A stretch of DNA of 20,763 bases from an uncultured Eubacteriales bacterium (GTDB lineage Bacteria; Bacillota; Clostridia; Oscillospirales; Oscillospiraceae). The stretch's first letter is position 1; every line of letters starts with the position of its first letter. The notes below the pieces were generated by a model that saw nothing but the letters and a program-made list of their open reading frames with translations, was not told where the DNA came from and ran no database searches. The stretch spans positions 1,346-22,108 of the forward strand of contig ONTN01000032.1 of assembly GCA_900320765.1 (NCBI GenBank), in the 5' to 3' direction. Made by a program: the position numbers and the translations under genes. Positions 1 to 7,088 of the stretch are shown in pieces.

Positions 1-642
1 CATCTGAACGTCAAGATCGGCGCGACTCACGGCGGCATATCCGTAGGTGAAGACGGCGCGTCCCACCAGTGCTGCGAGGATTTCGCTCTGATGCGCAGCA
101 TCCCGGGCATGACTGTCATCTGCCCTTCGGACGATGTTGAAGCGCGCGCCGCGGTAAGAGCCGCGTACGACTTTGAAGGTCCGGTATATCTGAGATTCGG
201 ACGTTCCGGCGTACCTGTGTTACATGATGAGGACAGCTTCAAGTTTGAGATCGGCAAGGGAGAGGTCCTTCAGGACGGCAACGACGTGGCCATAATCGCG
301 ACAGGCCTGATGGTATGTGAAGCCATGAAGGCGGGCGAAGAACTGAAAGCAGAGGGCATCAACGCCAGAGTCATCAATATGGCTACCATCAAGCCGCTTG
401 ACGAGGATCTGGTACTCAAGGCTGCAAAGGAATGCGGAAAGATCGTCACATGTGAAGAACACTCCATCATCGGAGGACTCGGTGAAGCGGTGAGCGCTGT
501 TCTCGCAGAGAAACTGCCGACTCCGGTACGCCGTATAGGAGTAAACGATGAGTTCGGACATTCGGGTCCTGCGGCAGATCTGCTCAAGGATTTCGGACTT
601 TCGGCAGAGAATATAGTTAAGACCGTAAAGGAATGGAAGTAG
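1..642 (+). CDS. tkt: Transketolase, C-terminal subunit (5' end cut by window)
   Basis: The frame is open from base 1 to the TAG at 640-642 (213 residues visible). The visible part begins in the pyrimidine-binding domain (ATHGGISVGEDGASHQ, the region that contacts the thiamine diphosphate ring) and continues through SIPGMTVICPSD into the C-terminal transketolase domain. Transketolase moves two-carbon ketol units between sugar phosphates in the cytoplasmic non-oxidative pentose phosphate pathway. Many Firmicutes split the enzyme into N- and C-terminal subunits; the length remaining here fits a C-terminal subunit of about 310 residues, but a full-length single-chain enzyme cannot be excluded because the upstream sequence is missing. 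The transaldolase-like gene follows after 25 nt, which supports a shared pentose phosphate operon. 1-deoxyxylulose-5-phosphate synthase is a related family but fits less well. Confidence 0.93.
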   Translation, partial: HLNVKIGATHGGISVGEDGASHQCCEDFALMRSIPGMTVICPSDDVEARAAVRAAYDFEGPVYLRFGRSGVPVLHDEDSFKFEIGKGEVLQDGNDVAIIATGLMVCEAMKAGEELKAEGINARVINMATIKPLDEDLVLKAAKECGKIVTCEEHSIIGGLGEAVSAVLAEKLPTPVRRIGVNDEFGHSGPAADLLKDFGLSAENIVKTVKEWK

Positions 643-667
643 CGCTTTGCGCATGGAGGAATAAGCA

Positions 668-1321
668 ATGAGATTTTTCATCGATACAGCTAAGGTCGAG
701 GATATCAAAGCAGCCAATGACATGGGTATCATCTGCGGCGTGACGACAAATCCGTCGCTGATCGCCAAGGAAGGCAGAGACTTCAATGAAGTCATCAAGG
801 AGATCACTGAGATAGTAGACGGCCCTATCAGCGGAGAGGTCAAGGCAACGACGACAGACGCTGAGGGAATGATCAGGGAAGGCCGCGAGATAGCTGCCAT
901 CCATCCGAACATGGTAGTCAAGATCCCTATGACAGCAGAGGGACTGAAGGCAGTCAAGGCGCTGTCCGCGGAGGGCATCAAGACGAATGTGACACTGATC
1001 TTCACAGCCAACCAGGCGCTCCTGGCAGCAAGAGCAGGCGCTACATATGTATCGCCTTTCCTCGGAAGACTCGATGACATCTCGGTCAGAGGCACGGACC
1101 TTATCAGAGAGATTGCGGACATCTTTGCCGTAGCCGGCATCGAGACAGAGATCATCTGCGCAAGCGTCAGAAATCCGATGCATGTCACGGACTGCGCTCT
1201 TGCGGGCGGAGACATCGCGACGGTACCGTTCGGCGTACTGATGAAGATGATCGATCATCCGCTGACCGATATCGGAATCGAGAAATTCAAAAAAGACTAT
1301 ATAGCGGTATTCGGAGAATAA
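668..1321 (+). CDS. fsa: Fructose-6-phosphate aldolase / transaldolase (TalC/MipB family)
   Basis: This 217-residue protein has the short-transaldolase length and motifs. FIDTA carries Asp6, GVTTNPSLIAKEG lies at residues 24-36, and the Schiff-base lysine is Lys85 in HPNMVVKIPMT. NVTLIFTANQALLAARAGA and SPFLGRLDD are also typical of the family. It transfers dihydroxyacetone units (transaldolase) or cleaves fructose 6-phosphate in the cytoplasm; the sequence alone does not decide which. The start ATG has GGAGGA 6 nt upstream. It sits 25 nt after the transketolase subunit, so the two are probably co-transcribed, and a strong terminator follows 14 nt after the stop. Confidence 0.93.
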   Translation: MRFFIDTAKVEDIKAANDMGIICGVTTNPSLIAKEGRDFNEVIKEITEIVDGPISGEVKATTTDAEGMIREGREIAAIHPNMVVKIPMTAEGLKAVKALSAEGIKTNVTLIFTANQALLAARAGATYVSPFLGRLDDISVRGTDLIREIADIFAVAGIETEIICASVRNPMHVTDCALAGGDIATVPFGVLMKMIDHPLTDIGIEKFKKDYIAVFGE

Positions 1322-1335
1322 AGAGAATAAAAGAA

Positions 1336-1371
1336 AGGCTTCCGGCCACGGCCGGAAGCCTCTTTTTCTTT
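1336..1371. terminator. Intrinsic terminator shared by convergent genes
   Basis: A perfect 12-bp inverted repeat, AGGCTTCCGGCC / GGCCGGAAGCCT, with a two-base centre is followed by CTTTTTCTTT. It ends the transketolase-transaldolase operon. The opposite strand carries a T-rich run past the hairpin as well, and the ATP-grasp gene on the minus strand stops at 1381, so it probably works in both directions. Confidence 0.92.
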
Positions 1372-1380
1372 GTACGGTTT

Positions 1381-2601
1381 CTATTTATAAAGGTGCGGCA
1401 TCAGCTTAGGAGCTTCTTCATCGAGTATGTAATACGCGAACTCACCGACCTCTTTCTCCGTTTCCAGCAGGGCCATGTACATCTGGCTCCCCATGGCCGC
1501 GTAGAAGACAGCAGGCATGCGCTGGCACATCGTGATCCTGTCCCCATAGCGAGCCAGTATCTCATCGTGCCCATGGACGTGGTCGAACCTGTCCTTGGCG
1601 CCCACGAAGACACAATAGCGATCCGGACCGTTATTTGCGTCAGCGTCAGACTTGCCGCATACCATGTCCGCCCATATCCTGTAGACATCCGTGGAATGCG
1701 AGAAATTCATCATATCAGGGATGAATCCGCCCGCCGGACGCATGTTGACTTCAAGCCCCAGGAATTCCCCGGCCTCAGCAAGGCCTTTGCGGGCCTCCGT
1801 GAGCTTAAAGAACTCGAAATGCACAAAACGGCTCTTGACCTTGAAGCCCTTCAGGGCTCTGCGGCCGTAATCGCGGAGCTGATCCGGAACTTCGGGAACA
1901 ACGTATATGATAGCTTCCGTGTCGTCGTTGACGGAATCGGCCACATTGACACAGGTGAAGGATGATTCGAAGACGGGATCTCCGTTCTCATCGCATATGG
2001 CGTCATACGTGTATATGTCTCCGGAAATGTATTCTTCCATCACATAATCCAGGCCGTCAACCGCCTCAAAAAAGGACTTCAGTTCTTCCTCGTTATCTAT
2101 CTTGAAAGTCGAGCTCGCGCCGACACCGACGTTCGGCTTCGCGAAGACCGGATATCCGCCGACCTCTTCGATGAATTTCAGAGCGGCTTCCATGGTGGAA
2201 ACTTTGTGCTGGCGCGCGGAAGGAATGCCTGCGGCCCGGTAAACAGGCTTCATGGCAGCCTTGCTCTTCCAGAGAGCGAGCTCATCAGGCTGAACTCCCG
2301 TTGTGACATTGAAATCCTGCCTGAGCCTTGCGTCAAGCTCCAGCCAGTACTCGTTGTTGGATTCTATCCAGTCTATGCGCCCGTACTTGAAAGCAAAGAA
2401 AGCGGCGGCGCGGTACACCGAGTCATAGTTCTCCATGGAATCGACTTTGTAATACTCGGTAAGAGAGTTCTTGAGCGAATCGCTGAGCGAATCATAAGAG
2501 GCGTCGCCGATGCCGAGCACATTGACTCCGTTAGCGTTGAGCCTGTCGCAGAAGTTTACGAAATTTTCCGGGAAGTTAGGTGAGATAAAAATGAAATTCA
2601 T
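1381..2601 (-). CDS. ATP-grasp domain ligase of unknown substrate
   Basis: This 406-residue protein has an N-terminal pre-ATP-grasp (Rossmann-like) region, about residues 1-110, followed by an ATP-grasp fold. Visible nucleotide-binding features are the lysine in PVFAKPNVGVGASST (Lys155), the adenine-contacting stretch VMEEYISGD (187-195), the acidic residue in FVHFEFF (Glu263), and the metal-binding pair in LEVNMRPAGG (Glu284, Asn286). Such enzymes activate a carboxylate as an acyl phosphate and join it to an amine or thiol; carbamoyl-phosphate synthase and biotin carboxylase are distant relatives. No substrate can be assigned. The ATG has AGAGG 8 nt upstream on the minus strand. It is alone on its strand and divergent from the PIG-L deacetylase gene. 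Confidence 0.88.
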   Translation of the reverse strand: MNFIFISPNFPENFVNFCDRLNANGVNVLGIGDASYDSLSDSLKNSLTEYYKVDSMENYDSVYRAAAFFAFKYGRIDWIESNNEYWLELDARLRQDFNVTTGVQPDELALWKSKAAMKPVYRAAGIPSARQHKVSTMEAALKFIEEVGGYPVFAKPNVGVGASSTFKIDNEEELKSFFEAVDGLDYVMEEYISGDIYTYDAICDENGDPVFESSFTCVNVADSVNDDTEAIIYVVPEVPDQLRDYGRRALKGFKVKSRFVHFEFFKLTEARKGLAEAGEFLGLEVNMRPAGGFIPDMMNFSHSTDVYRIWADMVCGKSDADANNGPDRYCVFVGAKDRFDHVHGHDEILARYGDRITMCQRMPAVFYAAMGSQMYMALLETEKEVGEFAYYILDEEAPKLMPHLYK

Positions 2602-2783
2602 GCGTAACCTCTGGTTCTTTCAATACCCGTGGCGGTTGTCCGCAAAAACCGCGCTTCGTGTTCCTTTTGATAATACCATATTTTTCCTCAGTTATTTGAG
2701 AGGATATCCACATTTCTTACGCTGAATCCTATATAATTAATTGTTAGCAAATGTGAAGATAGTACTGCCGATCGGAGAGCGAC
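2602..2783. promoter_or_regulatory. Divergent intergenic region with a candidate -10 box
   Basis: This AT-richer gap separates the ATP-grasp gene (minus) from the PIG-L gene (plus), so it should hold promoters for both. On the plus strand a perfect TATAAT stands at 2732-2737, but no good -35 hexamer lies 16-18 nt upstream. On the minus strand only weak TATTAT-type boxes are visible. I see no operator or structured RNA here. Confidence 0.4.
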
Positions 2784-3554
2784 ATGGGACTCACAGGACT
2801 CGCGTTAAAGATAGCGGCGCCGGCGCCTAAGATAGAGGAATTTTCCAGTTACCTCTTTATAGGACCGCATCCGGATGACATAGAGATAGGCGGCGGCGCG
2901 ACCGCAGCCAAACTCGCGGCAGCGGGAAAGAAGGTCACTTTCCTGATACTGACTGACGGAAGATACGGCGACGGCTTTTCAGGGGGAATAAAGGGAGACG
3001 ATCTTGTCGAACTCAGAAAGCAGGAGTCGATCCGTTCGGCCGGCATCCTGGGTGCGACTGACGTACGTTTTCTGGACCTCTCTGACGGAGGGTTCTACGA
3101 CTACGAGGACATGCTTAAAGGCATCGCGAAAGCTGTTGGCGAGATAAAGCCCGATCTGATCTTTGCTCCCGACCCGGACACCGGGCAGGAGTGTCATATA
3201 GACCACCTTAATACGGGCCGCGCCGCTTCGCGCATCGCATACTTTGCGCCGTATCCGGGCATCATGGAAAAATACGGCGCCGGATCTGCGGATGTGAAAG
3301 GCATCGCTTTCTACATGACGGCAAAGGCCAACCGCTTCGTCAGGGTCACGAAGGAACAGTTTGAACTTCAGAATGAAGCGCTGTTCGGATGCCACACAAG
3401 CCAGTTCCCGGAGGGCAGCGACGAGGCAAAACAGCTCGCGCTGTACCTGAAGCTGCGTTCGGCGGACTTCGGACTCCGCAAGTTCTGCTCTCACGCAGAA
3501 GGCTTCCGCGTGCTTGGACAGACACACATGCACTGTCTGCCCGAAAACGCCTGA
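2784..3554 (+). CDS. PIG-L/LmbE family N-acetyl-sugar deacetylase-like protein
   Basis: A 256-residue protein with the PIG-L zinc-site motif HPDD (residues 29-32, within FIGPHPDDIEIGGGATAA). A second metal-binding stretch is ECHIDH (136-141), with RKQESIRSAGILGATDVRFLDLSDG in between. Family members hydrolyse N-acetyl groups from sugars or sugar conjugates (GlcNAc-PI, GlcNAc-inositol, GlcNAc-malate in bacillithiol synthesis). Nothing nearby identifies the substrate. There is no signal peptide, so it is probably cytoplasmic. GGAGAG lies 6 nt before the ATG. It leads a group of three plus-strand genes, ending 34 nt before the zinc-ribbon gene. Confidence 0.87.
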   Translation: MGLTGLALKIAAPAPKIEEFSSYLFIGPHPDDIEIGGGATAAKLAAAGKKVTFLILTDGRYGDGFSGGIKGDDLVELRKQESIRSAGILGATDVRFLDLSDGGFYDYEDMLKGIAKAVGEIKPDLIFAPDPDTGQECHIDHLNTGRAASRIAYFAPYPGIMEKYGAGSADVKGIAFYMTAKANRFVRVTKEQFELQNEALFGCHTSQFPEGSDEAKQLALYLKLRSADFGLRKFCSHAEGFRVLGQTHMHCLPENA

Positions 3555-3588
3555 AACGCGATGGTAATATAACAAAGGAGTGATCCTG

Positions 3589-3882
3589 ATGGCAGACGGC
3601 AAATGGGTAATGACTGAAGAAGACGCGAAGAGAGTCGACCTCAGTTTCAGCGGTGCAGACCGGCCGGGTCTTAAGGAACTTCCGAACTACGGACAGCATA
3701 AGGCGATCGATGACCGCGGCGGGAACGCGGCAGTAAAATGCGCGTTCTGCGGGTCGGAAGATCTGCAGTCCGGCTTCGGCGGCTGCGGAGAAGGCTTCGG
3801 ATACAGATCTTATAAGTGCAGGTCATGCGGGGGCACGACCGACTTCGTATATAAAGACGACACAGGCAAATACTTCAAGTGA
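3589..3882 (+). CDS. Small zinc-ribbon protein, function unknown
   Basis: A 97-residue soluble protein. The C-terminal half has two CxxC pairs, CAFC (51-54) and CRSC (77-80), spaced as in a zinc ribbon, with another cysteine at 66 and a glycine- and aromatic-rich segment between them. The N-terminal 45 residues are polar and show no family signature I recognise. The ATG at 3589 was chosen because AAAGGAG lies 8 nt upstream; an in-frame GTG at 3580 would overlap that site. The gene lies between the deacetylase and the reductase on the same strand, with gaps of 34 and 49 nt, so co-transcription is likely. Confidence 0.75.
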   Translation: MADGKWVMTEEDAKRVDLSFSGADRPGLKELPNYGQHKAIDDRGGNAAVKCAFCGSEDLQSGFGGCGEGFGYRSYKCRSCGGTTDFVYKDDTGKYFK

Positions 3883-3931
3883 AGAAAGACCGGTCAGCTG
3901 ATGAATCGCCGTGCATGGACGGAGAAAGAAA

Positions 3932-5080
3932 ATGAATAACAGAGCATTCAGTGAAAACAAAAAGCATCTCGCGTTCGGCATGATGAGACTGCCGATGAAG
4001 GACGGAAAGATCGATAATGAGCAGGTCTGCGAAATGGTCGACACATTCCTTGAGAGCGGATTCAACTACTTTGATACCGCCCACGGCTATCACGACGGAC
4101 TGAGCGAAGTCGCGGTAAAGGAGTGTCTTACTTCAAGGCATGAGCGCGGCGAGTACGTCCTGACTGACAAGCTTACGGACGCGTATTTCAAGACAGAAGA
4201 GGATATCAGGCCATTGATAGACTCGCAGCTCGAGGCATGCGGAGTCGAATATTTCGACTTTCTGCTGATGCACGCTCAGAACGCCAAGAACTTCGAGTTC
4301 TTCAAACAGTGCCGCGCTTATGAGACCGCCTTCGATCTGAAGGCAGAGGGCAAGGTCCGTCACGTCGGACTGTCGTTCCATGATAAAGCAGAGGTCCTTG
4401 ACCGCATACTCACGGAGTATCCGGAAGTCGAGATCGTTCAGATACAGTTCAACTACCTCGACTACGAGAACGTATCCATAGAGAGCCGCAAGGTGTACGA
4501 AGTCTGCCGCAAGCACGGCAAGCCTGTACTTGTCATGGAGCCGGTCAGGGGCGGAAACCTTGTGAATCTGCCTGAAGAAGCGCAGAAGACGCTGGATGAT
4601 CTGAGAGCTGAGACAGGTTCTGACTGCAGCAACGCGGGCTATGCCCTCAGGTTTGCCGCGGGATTCGACGGGATCGAGATGGTGCTGTCCGGAATGAGCA
4701 ATATGGAGCAGATGAAAGACAATATCTGTACTTTCAGCTGCAATGACGGAGACTTTGCTCCTCTCAGCGAAAAGGAACTTGAAGCGATCGATAAGGTGGT
4801 GGCTGTTTTCGGCTCGATGGGAGCGATACCTTGCACGGGATGCAGATACTGCGTAGAGGAGAACCATTGCCCTATGGAGATCAGGATACCGAATCTGTTC
4901 TCGGCATATAACAGTAAGGTCCTGTTCGGCAAGGTCGATCCTTGGGCATCATTTGAGAAAATCACAAATGAAAGCGGAAAACCGAGCGACTGCATAGAAT
5001 GCGGAATGTGCGAGGAAGTATGTCCGCAGCACCTGGAGATACGCGGACTTCTGAAGAAAGTAAGCGAACTGTTCGAGTAG
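3932..5080 (+). CDS. Aldo/keto reductase with C-terminal 2x[4Fe-4S] domain
   Basis: A 382-residue protein. Residues 12-290 form the aldo/keto reductase barrel with the catalytic tetrad visible: Asp48 and Tyr53 in FDTAHGYHDG, Lys80 in VLTDKL, and His114 in LLMHAQN. The tail adds two ferredoxin-like clusters: Cys301, 304, 307 and 313 (CTGCRYCVEENHCP), and Cys354, 357, 360 and 364 (CIECGMCEEVCP). This architecture is common in anaerobic Clostridia and suggests electron exchange with iron-sulfur carriers; the substrate is unknown. The ATG at 3932 has GGAG 7 nt upstream and is preferred over an in-frame GTG at 3911. It is the last gene of the group; the next promoter begins about 30 nt after the stop. 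Confidence 0.9.
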   Translation: MNNRAFSENKKHLAFGMMRLPMKDGKIDNEQVCEMVDTFLESGFNYFDTAHGYHDGLSEVAVKECLTSRHERGEYVLTDKLTDAYFKTEEDIRPLIDSQLEACGVEYFDFLLMHAQNAKNFEFFKQCRAYETAFDLKAEGKVRHVGLSFHDKAEVLDRILTEYPEVEIVQIQFNYLDYENVSIESRKVYEVCRKHGKPVLVMEPVRGGNLVNLPEEAQKTLDDLRAETGSDCSNAGYALRFAAGFDGIEMVLSGMSNMEQMKDNICTFSCNDGDFAPLSEKELEAIDKVVAVFGSMGAIPCTGCRYCVEENHCPMEIRIPNLFSAYNSKVLFGKVDPWASFEKITNESGKPSDCIECGMCEEVCPQHLEIRGLLKKVSELFE

Positions 5081-5110
5081 ATTCCGTAAACACTCAAAGT
5101 CTTCAAACTG

Positions 5111-5140
5111 TTGACAAATCGGGGCTGAATGTGTGATATT
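5111..5140 (+). promoter_or_regulatory. Sigma-A-type promoter of the riboswitch and Na/Pi gene
   Basis: A perfect -35 TTGACA (5111-5116) is separated by 18 nt from GATATT (5135-5140). Transcription would begin near 5147, exactly at the start of the riboswitch P1 helix, which supports this placement. Confidence 0.7.
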
Positions 5141-5144
5141 TAAC

Positions 5145-5245
5145 ACAGTTAATAAGGGAGTAGCTTGCGCAGCGATGCGTGACATATTTCGTCAGTACGG
5201 GAAGAATTCCCCGGGGTATGTTCGAAGTAGCGAGACTTTTACTGT
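5145..5245 (+). promoter_or_regulatory. yybP-ykoY (manganese) riboswitch aptamer
   Basis: The sequence carries the conserved yybP-ykoY landmarks in order. AAGGGAGTAGC (5155-5165) is followed by a short hairpin GCGCA/TGCGT (5167-5180). A third arm is closed by ACATA/TATGT and contains CGTCA (5190-5194), an inner GGGAA/TTCCC hairpin and CCGGG. The closing AGCGAGAC (5229-5236) corresponds to the AGCAAGAC of the Bacillus subtilis yybP leader. An extended P1 can form between ACAGT (5145-5149) plus the following A-rich bases and CTTTT-ACTGT (5236-5245). Known members bind Mn2+ and switch their gene on. Here the P1 3' strand is the same sequence as the 5' half of the terminator, so Mn2+ binding should prevent termination. 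The assignment is by eye against remembered family consensus. Confidence 0.8.
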
Positions 5246-5275
5246 GGTTTTTCGGTGAAAGTCTCTTTATTTATA
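5232..5275 (+). terminator. Riboswitch-controlled intrinsic terminator
   Basis: GAGACTTT (5232-5239) pairs with AAAGTCTC (5258-5265), and the stem continues through a wobble pair and ACTG/CGGT. The loop is T-rich and the tail is TTTATTTAT. The 5' half is shared with the riboswitch P1 helix, so the two structures exclude each other: aptamer formed means read-through, aptamer open means termination. Confidence 0.82.
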
Positions 5276-5305
5276 GATATGAGAGAAAGGGCGGTATATC
5301 AATAA

Positions 5306-7042
5306 ATGGATGCAACTAATATAATCTCTCTGTTCGGAGGAGTCGCGATGTTCCTCTTCGGAATGTCGGTCATGGGAGACTCGCTCAAAAAAGTTGCGGG
5401 AAGCAAGATGGAGATGATCCTGTATAAGCTGGCAGGAAATCCGATAAAGGGAATACTTCTCGGTACCGGAGTAACTGCGGCGATACAGTCATCATCTGCC
5501 ACATCGGTAATGGTAGTCGGCTTCGTAAACTCCGGACTAATGTCCCTTTTGCAGTCCGTACCGATTATTCTTGGCGCCAACCTCGGAGCTGCATCTACGC
5601 CCTGGATACTTTCCCTCTCCGGCGTATCTGGCGGAAGCTTCATTCTGCATCTTCTTAAGCCCTCTACATTCACTCCCGTCCTAGCCCTTATCGGAGTAGT
5701 TATGCATAACTTCTCCAAAAGCACGAGGCGCAAGGAGACGGGGCTTATACTTCTCGGATTTGCCGTTCTGATGTACGGAATGGAGATTATGAGCGGCTCC
5801 GTCGCCGGCCTCAGGACGGATCCTGCTTTTACGGGTATAGTTGCCGCGGTATCAAATCCTGTTGTCGGAATTGTCGTAGGCGCCCTAATCACAGTTGTTA
5901 TTCAGTCCTCTTCTGCGTCTATCGGTATTCTGATGGCTCTCTCGGCAACCGGAGGCATCCCCATAAACGCCGCTATCCCGATTATTATGGGGCAGAATAT
6001 AGGGACCTGCATTTCGGCCGCACTTGCCGCTGTCGGCGCATCGAAGGACGCCAAGCGCGCAGCCTGCATCCACTTTCTCTTCAACCTACTCTCAGCCGTA
6101 CTTCTTCTTCCCGTATACCTGACAGTATATAATTTGGCAGGCTGGACCTTTGGCATGGAAATGGTCGACCCAGTGGAGATTGCGCTTATCAACACTGTCT
6201 ACAAGCTAATCTCCGTAATTATATTTATGCCGCTCTCTAAGCTTCTCGTAGCCATCTCGCGCAAGCTCGTTCGTGATGGCGCCGAGGACGCGGTACTGCT
6301 GGACGAGCGACTTCTGGCAACGCCCTCCGTCGCTCTCGAGCAGTGCCTCAACGTCGAGCGCGATATGGCGGAGCTTGCCTCCAATGGAGTTCGCGCCGCC
6401 ATGGAGCAGTTTACGGATTATAACGAAAAAACTGCAGAGAAGATCGAGAGTTGGGAGAACAAGGTTGACGAGTATGAGGATAAGCTCGGAAGCTATCTTG
6501 TTAAGCTCTCTTCCTGCGAGCTTCTGCGCAGAGACGCCGTAAGGGTATCTCAGCTTCTTCGCTGCCTCAGTGATTTTGAGCGCGTTAGCGACCACTCGGT
6601 AACGATACTTCGCTCTGCCGGAGAGCTAAGGGAGAAGAAAATCAGCTTCTCGCCTGCTGCTGAGGCGGAGCTAAAGGTCGCGTTCGCGGCAACCGACGAG
6701 CTTCTTGAAAAGACGAACGCCGCCTTCTGCCGAGGCGACAGTCAGGCAGCCGTTGAGGTAGAGCCGCTCTGCAAGGTGATAAGCGCCCTCTGCGAAAAGA
6801 TAAGGGCGGCTCACGTCGAGCGCCTTACAAAGGGCGAATGCACCATCGAAACGGGCTTCGTCCTCGTCGATATCCTGACCGCTCTCGAGAGAATTGGCGG
6901 CCACGCCTCGAATATCGCGGGCTGCGTCCTCGAGATCGGCAAGCAGGAGCTCTACCTTCACGAATACCTCCACCTCGTGCGCCACGGCACCGAGTTCGAA
7001 AGGCGCTACGCGGACTATGCGAAGAAATATACTCTTGAATAA
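5306..7042 (+). CDS. Na/Pi-cotransporter family protein with PhoU-like C-terminal domain
   Basis: A 578-residue membrane protein of the bacterial NptA/YjbB-like type. Residues 1-330 are hydrophobic with the two inverted-repeat signatures QSSSAT (61-66) and QSSSAS (200-205). Residues 345-560 are helical and charged, resembling PhoU. The second repeat keeps GQNIGTC (229-235), while the first reads GANLGAASTPW where the family normally has GANIGTT. The family couples sodium to phosphate movement, often export. GAGAGAAAGGG lies upstream, about 14 nt from the ATG, a loose spacing. Control by an upstream manganese riboswitch is unusual and suggests a role in manganese-phosphate balance (inference). 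Codon use shifts within the gene (see findings). Confidence 0.9.
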   Translation: MDATNIISLFGGVAMFLFGMSVMGDSLKKVAGSKMEMILYKLAGNPIKGILLGTGVTAAIQSSSATSVMVVGFVNSGLMSLLQSVPIILGANLGAASTPWILSLSGVSGGSFILHLLKPSTFTPVLALIGVVMHNFSKSTRRKETGLILLGFAVLMYGMEIMSGSVAGLRTDPAFTGIVAAVSNPVVGIVVGALITVVIQSSSASIGILMALSATGGIPINAAIPIIMGQNIGTCISAALAAVGASKDAKRAACIHFLFNLLSAVLLLPVYLTVYNLAGWTFGMEMVDPVEIALINTVYKLISVIIFMPLSKLLVAISRKLVRDGAEDAVLLDERLLATPSVALEQCLNVERDMAELASNGVRAAMEQFTDYNEKTAEKIESWENKVDEYEDKLGSYLVKLSSCELLRRDAVRVSQLLRCLSDFERVSDHSVTILRSAGELREKKISFSPAAEAELKVAFAATDELLEKTNAAFCRGDSQAAVEVEPLCKVISALCEKIRAAHVERLTKGECTIETGFVLVDILTALERIGGHASNIAGCVLEIGKQELYLHEYLHLVRHGTEFERRYADYAKKYTLE

Positions 7043-7049
7043 AAAATCA

Positions 7050-7088
7050 GCCGCTGACCTGATATTCAAGGTCAGCGGCGTTTTTTTT
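7050..7088. terminator. Bidirectional intrinsic terminator between convergent genes
   Basis: GCCGCTGACCT / AGGTCAGCGGC is an 11-bp perfect stem with an 8-nt loop, followed by GTTTTTTTT on the plus strand. On the minus strand it is followed by TGATTTTTT. It ends both the Na/Pi gene (stop at 7042) and the anti-sigma gene (stop at 7087). Confidence 0.95.

Noticed and set aside
220..1215. A 331-codon open frame on the minus strand across the transketolase and transaldolase genes
   Set aside because: It lies antisense to two well-supported genes, has no recognisable motif, and its amino acid make-up follows from the codons of the real genes.
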